The notes under the pieces were generated by a model. That model was not told the DNA's origin. It made no database searches and saw only the letters and a list, made by a program, of their open reading frames with translations. Below are positions 55,668-64,000 of a stretch of 64,000 nucleotides of DNA, piece after piece. Each line of letters opens with the position of its first letter. The stretch's first letter is position 1. The translations under genes were made by a program, and so were the position numbers. Source of the DNA: Pyrrhosoma nymphula (taxonomy: Eukaryota; Arthropoda; Insecta; Odonata; Coenagrionidae); assembly GCA_963573305.1 (NCBI GenBank), contig OY754329.1, positions 17,823,200 through 17,887,199 on the forward strand, in the 5' to 3' direction.

Positions 55668-56475
55668 TTAAGGTAGTTTGAGCGGAACATTTCCCTAGTC
55701 ATAATAGAGACCATATTCGAATTTTATGCTCTAATCTTATTGTCTGTAAGAAGTGCGAAGTTAATATTGTTCCTAATAATAATGGTGCAAAAATATAGTT
55801 ATGCATGACCAATTATTCTCAGTTATTAAATATATATATCTACATAAGTCTCTAACTTGACTAATTTTTTCACGCCGCACGGCTAAAAAGCCTTCAAAAC
55901 AGCAGGTTTATTTGCAATTCTGTAAAAATTACTGCGGTGAGTAATAAACTAATTGTATAAGACACTGTCTCCGGCGTTACTCTGTGGAACTCCTTCATTT
56001 TAATAATAAAAAAGCACTTGGTTGTTGTTCCACACTTTATTTTAAGGAAACGACCCGGGTTTCAGCATATCATGCCATCTTCAGGTGAAGAAGCACCTGA
56101 AGATGGCATGATATGCTGAAACCCGGGTCGTTTCCTTAAAATAAAGTGTGGAACAACAACCAAGTGCTTTTTTATTATTAAAATAAATTAATTGTTATAA
56201 ATAGTTAATAAAACATACAAACTACACACCGTTTGTTTTTTGACCGAATATAGTTGCTAGAAACTCCTAATTTTTTCAGTATTCTCCCTCTAGAGCCCAA
56301 AGCCGTAATCCATCCCATGAAAATATAGCTGGTATTTTCAGGAAAATTGCTCGAAAATTAGTTCAGCAAGGGGTAAATATTTTCATATCATTGGAAATAT
56401 GAGAGTTTTTTCTTTAAAATGAGGCCAAATTCATGAAGTTCTACGTGAAGTGATTTTTCGCTCAAACTACCTTAA
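55668..56475 (+). mobile_element. TTTGAGCGA MITE, copy 6, with nested palindrome
   Basis: TTAAGGTAGTTTGAGCGGAA at the left and TTTTCGCTCAAACTACCTTAA at the right, TTAA at both borders. The family sequence is interrupted at 55957-56188 by a palindromic insertion and resumes with TAATTGTTATAAATAGTTAA. Confidence 0.9.
55957..56188. mobile_element. Palindromic hairpin element inserted in MITE copy 6
   Basis: TAATTGT occurs at 55950-55956 and 56189-56195, a 7-bp duplication around the insertion. Within it 55997-56184 is a perfect inverted repeat: two 91-base arms and a 6-base loop (AAGAAG), no mismatch by eye. The right arm holds CCTGAAGATGGCATGATATG then CTGAAACCCGGGTC (56096-56129). The preceding 40 bp (55957-55996) is unpaired. 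Confidence 0.8.
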
Positions 56476-56509
56476 GTGATTCTGTCCAAATATCCATGGG
56501 AGTGGCATA

Positions 56510-56900
56510 GCAGTTTGGTACATCCCACTGGATGGCATGGTCGAGGTTAATTGAGTGTTCCGCGACTGTCGACTTTTCGTGCTGGCATTCTCGGAGGTTT
56601 CGTTGGTGTTCTTTCACTCGTGTGTCCGCGGTTCCCCCGTTTCACCAATGTAAACCTTTCCACGCTCACACGATAATCGGTAGACGCCAGGCACCTTCAG
56701 ACCAACGAGTACGTTGGCATGAACTAGATGGCTTCTAAGTTTCCTGGGTAGTAGGTGGATCGTCCATATACTATGTTTCTACAGAATCCTGGCTATCTTA
56801 CCGGATATTGTGGAAACATACGACAAGAAAAATCTTCCCTTGAAACGTCGGTGGAGATGGAGAACCTGACCCGGTTGGAACCCTGAGAATCGAATAGTTA
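56510..56900 (-). pseudogene. Penelope-like GIY-YIG endonuclease fragment
   Basis: The minus strand reads IRKIARIL, HLLPRKLRSHLVHANV, LKVPGVYRLSCERGKVYIGE then TG, and after a frameshift TRVKEHQRNLRECQHEKSTV then AEHSINLDHAIQWD. GVYRL...KVYIGETG is the GIY-YIG nuclease core of Penelope-like elements (GVYxxxCxCGKxYIGQTG), followed by the expected RxKEHxRxxR and AEHxxxxxH motifs. The DNA-binding CCHH tail and the reverse transcriptase are absent. At least one frameshift and one stop. GAAACGTCGGTGG and CCTGACCCGG follow on the upstream side (56845-56885). Confidence 0.75.
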
Positions 56901-56960
56901 GCCGGGAAAGCATCAAAATCCTACATTACCCTCACTCCACATCTCTAATTTGGGTCCAGC

Positions 56961-59766
56961 TCTCCTCACCCGTTCATCATTCAATGAATAATCCTCCATT
57001 CACTAGGACCAGAGGTTCCCTTACGATTGACGTCTCCATCAACTTTAGTGCTTGAATGACCGCGTAATCTCGACCTACCTCTGGTCAATAATTTTCTCTC
57101 AAATCTCATAAATCATATACCTACTCTCCTTTTTCCGTTGATGATTTTTTTCGCAAAATGCAGCCAAAAAAGCAATCATAGTGTTGTGAAAAGTCTTACA
57201 ATCAAACTTACGAATACCACCACCGCAAAAGTTAAATTGTCGGGAGGATAGTGTTAATACATTAACTGCAGAAAGACTGCTTCTCTAACTGCATCTCTAT
57301 TTGGTCAAACTTTCTTATGCTTAAGATATCACAACTGTACTTTTTCACTTTCCTTTAATCGGCATAAAAAATTTAATCTATTCAATTTCATCATTTTTAA
57401 GCAAAAAAATCATTCCAGTGTTGACAAGGCTGAGTTTACATCCAGTTCCTATTTTTATAATTAAACAAAAATGACGAGTTATAAAATTTAAAGTAATTAT
57501 ACAGGTACTCATTTTCACTGTCTTAGAAGTTTGCATGTATAATAAAAAGCTGGAATCTTCGGGTTGTACCTTTCATTTTTCTTCCCAACTTCGCAGAAAT
57601 TTCCTCTGGAATAATTCAGTGCCTCGCCTGAAAGAGCCGAGAGGAGCAGTTATGGAATGACGGTCGAAGTTAATCTGTTAATCTACTAAATCTTCTAAAA
57701 ATACTCATTTACACCAAGAATACAAGGAAAAGTTATCAAATTTTCGCAAACCCCGATTCGATACTATTATCCTGATTAATGGATAGTTATTATATCTATG
57801 AACGTTATTTTGGGCAGCAGTTTGGCCCCAAGAGAATTGAATAAGATGTTTTCTTCGAGTAGAGAAATATTCATTATTTATACTTCATTAATGGGTGTAT
57901 CGTGTACCATTTCTTTGAAGTGCCCATATTTTATTTGAAAATACATAGTTTCTACTATTTTGTTCACGTAACTTCTCATGAGCAAGCGCATGAATATCGT
58001 GGCTCTCTTGTTTCGCAACACTTATGAGGCAAGACTAGAGAGTGTTTGGAAACAGTTCACTTCATCTGCAGAGTATCCTGAGATAGTGATGTGTGTGGCG
58101 AGGCATGTTTGGATGTGAGCCGTCAATGGGGACGATGGGTAGCTTTAAAGGCATGAATCAATTAAAGGAGAACGGTAGAGAATGCCTAAGAGCGTCGCTA
58201 GTCATTATTAATTGCTTAATGAAATCAGTGAGCTGTCGCCGGGCTAGATACTCAAGTCCATAATCTGTTGACGGTTGCATGCTATTGAAATGAATTTTTT
58301 TCCTTTTTATGGCGTCGAAGGAGAGAATAGAGGAGAAATAAAGGAGAAACATTTCTTTGCCTATTACCCAATCTCTCTTAACTTACCACAATGCTCAAGC
58401 AGAACCAGAAAATCTGAAAAATTTATTTTCTTAATAACTGCTTTAGATTAAGAAATCATTCCTTCTCACTGAAAAGATCATTGGGTCCAATACGCCTACG
58501 ATACCAAAAAAGTGATAAATTGTGTTTACAACAATAAAGCTCATTTTCTTGGCAATAATTCAGCAGAAGAGTAAAAGGCAAACTAGTGGCTGTTATATGA
58601 TTTATTTATTAACTTGCTGTTCTGTACTTGTAGCCTGTTCTTCTAATGCTTGAAAGTTCTTCTAATACTTCTAAGGCTTGAAGAAAGATATATAGGTATG
58701 TATCATGAGCCCGCGGCATTATTTGGCCCTAGTATAAGAATTTTTTCGCATATTTTTTTTCGAATCCGGATTTTCGCATAAAAAAGTAAATCAATCAACT
58801 CATAAACCCTTAAGTTAATTTACCCCTGTAATAAAACTATCTTCCACATGCTTTGGAGTTATGGACTATGAATGGTTCTGTTTGGAGTTATGGACTGGTT
58901 CAATGAACCTCATTTAGGGTGTTCATATCTACAGTCAAATTAACATCATACATCCTTGCCCACTAGAACGTTCATTATTCTGTGATGTAACATCCTCAGT
59001 ACATTTATTCGCAATTACGGGATTAAAACACAACCGAATTAGGAAGTGTAGCCGGGGAACATTTAAAAGAGAATAAAATAAAATGGAAACCAAGGGAAAA
59101 GATGAAATGGTTAGTTGTGGAAGTCGATGACCTAAAAAGTAAGATAGCTGATTCGATGAGATCCAAAAATAACTTCCATAATGACGTAAGTGACTAAATA
59201 TGTGAACTGGTGAAGTACAGAAAAAGAATGCATTACTAAGAGGAACGCATGATGGGATTCTACGATACCATTAATTTAAAATCAAATCGGTTTTGTAATT
59301 TATTTCCTTCAAGCACTTGCGAATTTCTAAAAGGATAATTCATGGAATCAAGTATAAAACTTTACGAATGCTTCTCAATTAGATTTTTCAGGCGTTTCGC
59401 TTTCAAAAATTACCGTGAAAACTTAAATTTCTCTACCTTCCGCTCGTATAAAAAAAACCGAATTGCTTATCCTTGACCCAAAAAATCGCCCGTAACAAAG
59501 TCCAAGCATTCATCTCGTTTTCCATTCGTTCCTTTAGTATCTGCAGCGACATTACATCAGAGACAAAAATTGGTCCTTTGGACGAAATAAGCCAGTCATT
59601 TATTTCACTCTGTCACGCGATGCGAAAGCCGTCTAAAGTTGCACTGGCTGAGAAGAGGTTCCCGACGGTACGCGGAGACTACTCCTTCCGCAAAGGACGA
59701 TGAAATCAAAAGGAAAGCTACCAGAGGCGGTATTTGAAAATTAAATTCGATGAAATGCGCGTTAAA
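56961..59766. other. No gene recognised
   Basis: About 2.8 kb of AT-rich sequence. The minus frame at 58158-58352 has no known motif. No repeat shared with the rest of the window was seen. Confidence 0.4.
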
Positions 59767-60041
59767 CAAGGAGGTTAGAAAAGAAATGGAGGCGACATAC
59801 CACTTGATTCTTGAAGCAAATTCCGCCATTGCAGTCGGCACAGCTTAGACCTTCCTCTGGCTTACGTGTCCGGCGGTCGCGTTCGATTTTCGTCAAATCT
59901 AAGTTAAAAACCACAGACAAGGTGATGTTTTGTGACTGGTTTGGCAACACCTACTCCGTACAAAATCCTTCCCAAGCACCCCTATTCTTGCTTCACTTTC
60001 GCCCATGGTCATGCCTACTCCATTTCATTTTAACCTCCTTG
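59767..60041 (+). mobile_element. hAT-like MITE, copy 1
   Basis: GCGTTAAA flanks both ends (59759-59766 and 60042-60049), a perfect 8-bp duplication. Ends CAAGGAGGTTAGAAAAGAAA and TTTCATTTTAACCTCCTTG are inverted. 275 bp. Short frames inside are incidental. Eight-base duplications point to hAT, though the CAAGG end is not the classical CAGxG. Confidence 0.8.
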
Positions 60042-60300
60042 GCGTTAAAAACGTTCCGTGCGCACTTCCATTTCTCCAGATGCATGGACACGGGAAAATT
60101 TTTAAGGGAGCGTATTCAGTATTTACTTTTACCTCCGATTGGTGAACATGAAGTAGCGAGACATAACTACAAAATCTAAGCATATGTGGTTAAAATGACG
60201 TCGAAATACGTTTTTGACGAAGTTCTTGAGAATTATGGGAGAGACATGAAGTCTATAGTGCCCGGCAAGATGTGGTGGAACTGCATTTTCAACAATGAAA
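60042..60300. other. No gene recognised
   Basis: Unassigned spacer. Confidence 0.4.
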
Positions 60301-60482
60301 AATAATCTACATAGTACTGTCCACTCTATTTTAAGTTGAATACACGCGTTTCGTCTTTTTTACTTAACCATCTTGAGGTACAATATATTTGGAGATACAT
60401 CTGAAATTGTGCCTGAAGATGGCTAAATAAAAATTCCGAAACACGAGTGACCAATTTAAAATAAAGTGGACAGTACTAAATC
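60301..60482. mobile_element. Hairpin element with hammerhead-like core
   Basis: Left arm TAGTACTGTCCACTCTATTT and right arm AAATAAAGTGGACAGTACTA pair. Plus strand 60413-60445 reads CCTGAAGATGGC then TTCCGAAACACGAGT; the inverse on the left arm reads CTCAAGATGG then GACGAAACGCGTG. Confidence 0.65.
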
Positions 60483-61103
60483 GATTACTTTTCATTTTTG
60501 GGGGAGAGTAAATTGTTTGTAATTCACAGCGAAAAAATCATTCGCCTTTGGACTAGGGAGTGTCCAGGCGACTGATTTTTTTCACTGCGAATTTCACACA
60601 ATTGAGTGACCATCAGCGAGTGGGTGAATCCGTTAAAGTAACTGCGTGGCCAGTTCCGCAGTTCTTTGAATAGGGGAGACTTTGATTGGAGTCGAGTTTG
60701 ACGTCGAGGTTACGCCCCTTTTGTTGGGAAGTAAACAAGGCGGACGATTTCTCAATCGTAGACCAAGGAGAAGAGTGGATTCCCTCGGGGCGTAAATTAG
60801 GCATCTAATATTTGCATTGATCGACGTGCCTATAAAACGTTTACGATCATGGTACACCCGTATTTGCCATTTTTGGTGAGTTATCATTTTTTTACCACAA
60901 TTTCATGAAATTCCTACCATTCATTTATCTATTGCATAAGCCGCGGACTGATGAACCATTGGTTTAATGGCTAATTACACATCGAAAATTTCCACAGTAA
61001 GAGTTGTCTGTGAGAGAAAGTAAAGCCTCTAGCCATTTGATAAATGAACAGTTGTAATGATCCGGAAATGGAAGAACTCCATTTCCCAAAATATGCATAA
61101 ATG
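60483..61103. other. No gene recognised
   Basis: Minus frames at 60613-60887 overlap without known motifs. Confidence 0.4.
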
Positions 61104-61728
61104 TGTTGTTGTGTGACGTCTCAGAATAGCCAGCTATGTCAAACTATACCTCGGCAACTGTACCTTTCCCTTTCGAGAACGGCTAACCTTCCTCTTCTTC
61201 TTCCCCTCCCACCCTTGCCATTTTGTCGAAAACATCCTAGTTTCACCTTTCCTATATAATGACACGGTGGAGACGCTATCGGGGAGTACAACCGACACTC
61301 GTCATGCAGTCAGTCAGACAGTGATTCACTAGTCTCTCATCGGACAGTGATCGGCTATTGGTTACTCTGCAACCATTCACTGACGGTACAGTCACAATGT
61401 AGCCGTCAGTGGGAGTCGAAGCGCGGGCCATGGGGCCCGTGCTACCGAAGCGCCTCGCTATCCACCCGTGCCATCACCAGCAGCTCCTCTCCTTCCCGAG
61501 ACATTGGTAATGTTTTCACTTTCTGCTCTTCTAGACGCACATATTCATTATTTGTTATTTGCTCATTGAATTGATTCTTTTGGGATTTTAAATGGAAATA
61601 AAGTTTGGGTAAAAGACTTTAAATATTTGTGTGTGATTATTCGCTTCCCGACACCAAGGGCAAGAACCCACGTAAAATCTTATGCTCCCGGGTTCCCCGC
61701 CACGCGGATACGGGGTCGGGTCATAACA
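61104..61728 (+). mobile_element. Probable solo LTR (gypsy-like)
   Basis: It begins TGTTGTTGTGTGACGTC and ends GGGTCGGGTCATAACA, short inverted TG...CA ends of gypsy style. Inside are TATATAA at 61253-61259 (putative promoter), CAGTCAGTCAGAC about 55 bp downstream, and AATAAA at 61597-61602. About 625 bp. No primer-binding site follows and no second LTR is in the window. No clean target duplication was found. The alternative is the first exon of a host gene. Confidence 0.5.
61253..61259 (+). promoter_or_regulatory. TATA box in the LTR
   Basis: TATATAA in an otherwise GC-moderate context, upstream of TCAGT-type initiator sequences at about 61309-61318. Position fits the U3/R border of the proposed LTR. 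Confidence 0.4.
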
Positions 61729-62436
61729 CAGTAATTGGCAAAAACTCAAATGAGAAAAGCAGATTCATATTTGACTTCATTGTGGTGCGATGGAGATCTC
61801 CTGTAAAGTATTATCTCACTAGGGACACAAGCTGAGGATGGGATGACAACAAAAATAATAATGAATAACAACCGACAGTCTACTAAGCTTTCAGGTCTTA
61901 TGCTTCGAATTTCCTGCCAGTGAGTTAAGTTACAAGTACCTAATCTCGAAATTCAAAAATTCTATTTTGAAGAAAAACCTTGAAATTAGCAGAGAATAAT
62001 ATGAAAGCTGTTTTTCCAGTCATTCTTCAAATTCCTTCTTTCTACCATGGTGGGAAAAAACCCTTCTCATCTTTCCTCCTTATCCTTAATTTCTCGTACT
62101 TTTCTATTAAATAATATCCCTCGAAAGACCATTACGCTGCGCACTCGAAGGCCTGCCTATTTCGCCCACCAATTCCCCATCCTCCGATTCGCTATGGCTT
62201 GCACCCTCATTATATTCTAGAATGGTCAACTACACATCCTCCAACCCCATAATCAAACTCTTATTATCTTGCTCATTTCCACACACTCTCTCACCTGAGA
62301 CATCCATTTGCTTCACTGCCTCAGCTCTCGCGGAGATTTTCACACTCATAGCATTCCACATTCTTCAGTGTTGTGTCCACTCTCTAGTCCTTTTTGAGCA
62401 ACCTAAAGATTTCTTGAGAAGGCTTAAAGCTTGACG
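61729..62436. other. No recognised gene; C/T-rich block 62050-62430
   Basis: Plus-strand pyrimidine-rich sequence similar in style to 26690-26880 but not clearly alignable by eye. Confidence 0.35.
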
Positions 62437-62889
62437 AAGCCTGCAGAATATCACGACGAAACTGTTGCTGAACCGAAAATAAACGAAATTATACCACAAA
62501 TACCAAAATATGTTAATCCAAATTACAATGAACTGCGAAAATCTTCAAAAAAAAGTTATAAGGATTTTTTGTCCCAAAGAACATTCGCTTGTGGCCTTCT
62601 TATGAATTTCAATGGAGCCTGATTTTTCAGTCATAAGCCGCTGGTCCACAATTTGTTAAATATTTATTCCCTTTTCCGAGAGGTAAAAGACAGCGTCAAA
62701 ATGCAGGATGACAATTTGGTAGAGAGAAAGAAAATTCTACAAACTAATTCGACTAATTTTGGAATGTTCAAAAGTAGTTTAAACATTATTGAAAGGGGAA
62801 ATTATTGTATTCTACGACAATGTTATTCTAAATACTGTCGACGAGTTTTTCTTGCTAAAAAAAGGCTTACTAAAATCATGAACTCGTAA
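62437..62889 (+). repeat. Penelope-associated repeat
   Basis: ACGACGAAACTGTTGCTGAA near 62453 and CAATGAACTGCGAAAATCTT at 62525 match 7398-7420 and 7466-7490. The shared block contains the GAAAC motif seen next to Penelope-like coding tails. Two short frames follow (62431-62622, 62653-62889), lysine-rich and without a known domain; they could be Penelope-like leader sequence. Confidence 0.45.
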
Positions 62890-62980
62890 CCCATCATTTA
62901 TTTCTTTTTAATGGGACAAGATACGTATAGCTTTAGCTCTAAGGTTTCAGAGACCTTCAACCGGAAGACACTGGTTGGAA

Positions 62981-63265
62981 CAAGGAGGTTAACATGAAAT
63001 GGAGGAGGCATGACCGTGAACGCTCATGGGCGAAAGTGAAGCAAGAATAGGGGTGCTTGGGAAGGATTTTGTGCCGAGTAGGTGTTGTCAAACCAGTCAC
63101 AATACATTACCTTGTCTGTGGTGTTTAACTTAGATTTGACGACAATCGAACGCGACCGCCGGACACGTAAGCCAGAGGAAGGGCTTAACCTTACCGACTG
63201 CAATGGCGGAATTGGATTCAGGAGTCAAGTGGTATGTCGCCTCCATTTCTTTTCTAACCTCCTTG
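62981..63265 (-). mobile_element. hAT-like MITE, copy 2 (inverted)
   Basis: GGTTGGAA flanks both ends (62973-62980 and 63266-63273), a perfect 8-bp duplication. Ends CAAGGAGGTTAACATGAAAT and TCTTTTCTAACCTCCTTG. 285 bp, the reverse complement of 59767-60041 apart from small differences. Confidence 0.85.
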
Positions 63266-63653
63266 GGTTGGAACACCAGCGTAACTGTGTTGAACCCATG
63301 TAAACCCACGCGGTGAAGACCATGGATGTAAAAATGGATGGATGATCTATGTAAAAACATTTAATGGCAAAATTCTTGATCGTAATCAAATATAAATAAT
63401 GCTGAAATCGTAAGCCGTAATTTTGTAGGTGTATGTAATGATAATTTTCAATAGTCATAATAATTAAAGCCGGCTGGGTGAGTAGCATGCTTGGGGGAAT
63501 TCTACCACTTCCTAGATGCACTTCAATCTAGACTATGCGTTCTTCACCAATTATCTCAAAATATTCCGATATTCTCGAAATAAAATAATTCGCCTTGATC
63601 GAAACAACCATGAATGATGTCAAAAATGGATATTTGCTGTTTTTATTTCTTCC
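63266..63653. other. No gene recognised
   Basis: Unassigned. Confidence 0.4.
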
Positions 63654-63863
63654 ACATCTTCAAATAAAACTGTATTCCTAATATTTTTCCGGATAAGGAG
63701 CTATCAGAACCATTTTATGGAATGGTACATTACTATATTGTGACCATGTATCATTGGTACCCATAATGATATATGGTCACAATATTGAAATGAACCATTC
63801 TATAGAATGGTTCTGATAGCTCCTTATCCGGAAAAATATTATACAGTTTTATTTGGAGATGTA
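63654..63863. mobile_element. Fold-back element, about 95-bp arms
   Basis: CTTCAAATAAAACTGTATTC at the left and ATACAGTTTTATTTGGAGAT at the right pair, as do TTTTTCCGGATAAGGAGCTA and its inverse near 63815. Pairing continues through ATTGTGACCAT/ATGGTCACAAT to a turn at about 63760. One small bulge on the left arm (TTCCT). Confidence 0.8.
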
Positions 63864-64000
63864 GATTGTTGAAACATGATGTTCCTGGCTAAATCCGAGG
63901 TAATTCTTATTTGTGTATTGTAATGACGTGTATGATATTTTGATTTGTAAGGTGAAACTTGTGGTATTTTTTATGTTACTTCATTAATAATGTTGTTGTA
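63864..64000. other. No gene recognised
   Basis: AT-rich end of the window. Confidence 0.4.

Overview
The window looks like AT-rich arthropod DNA, probably from an insect. It carries Helitron, Penelope-like, piggyBac-like, mariner-like, Transib-like, P-like, hAT-like and non-LTR (LINE) remnants with many small inverted-repeat elements. There are no bacterial operons and no long intact ORFs. The longest open frame is 224 codons and lies in a low-complexity GC-rich patch. I find no complete host gene, so I read the window as intergenic or intronic DNA built from layers of transposon insertions. The species cannot be fixed from the sequence.

Layout. 0-10 kb: Helitron fragments (0.4-2.2 and 5.5-7.1 kb); an old MITE split by a TIR element with an internal tRNA-like sequence (2.8-4.3 kb); a mariner-like element with inverted duplicated ends (4.7-5.5 kb); a Penelope-like endonuclease tail (7.1 kb); two hairpin elements; a piggyBac-like 5' end (9.2-10.0 kb). 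10-11 kb: a GC-rich island whose minus strand has a good splice donor and a rhomboid-like transmembrane start, the best host-exon candidate. 11-25 kb: LINE 3' ends, SINE-like repeats, several MITEs, a tRNA-derived inverted repeat and palindromic elements carrying TGACGTCA sites. 25-31.4 kb: five LINE or Penelope-like fragments, one split by a 454-bp Transib-like element whose two ends have the form of recombination signal sequences (heptamer, 23-bp spacer, nonamer). 30.3-34.7 kb: a nest of three elements, one of them a 2.6-kb P-like element with a broken THAP domain.

35-49 kb is mostly unassigned AT-rich sequence with a few MITEs and TIR elements. 49.6-56.9 kb holds hairpin elements, LINE tails, two more copies of the main MITE (one containing a perfect 91-bp-arm palindrome) and a Penelope-like GIY-YIG fragment. 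57-59.7 kb is unassigned. 59.8-63.9 kb has two hAT-like MITEs with perfect 8-bp target duplications, a probable solo LTR, Penelope-related repeats and a fold-back element.

How the parts relate. Most identifiable sequence is transposon-derived, and nesting gives relative ages. A recurring theme is hairpin elements whose loop-side sequence resembles a hammerhead ribozyme core (CTGANGA, helix, GAAAC, short palindrome, TH). They occur beside Penelope-like remnants, which are known to carry hammerhead motifs.
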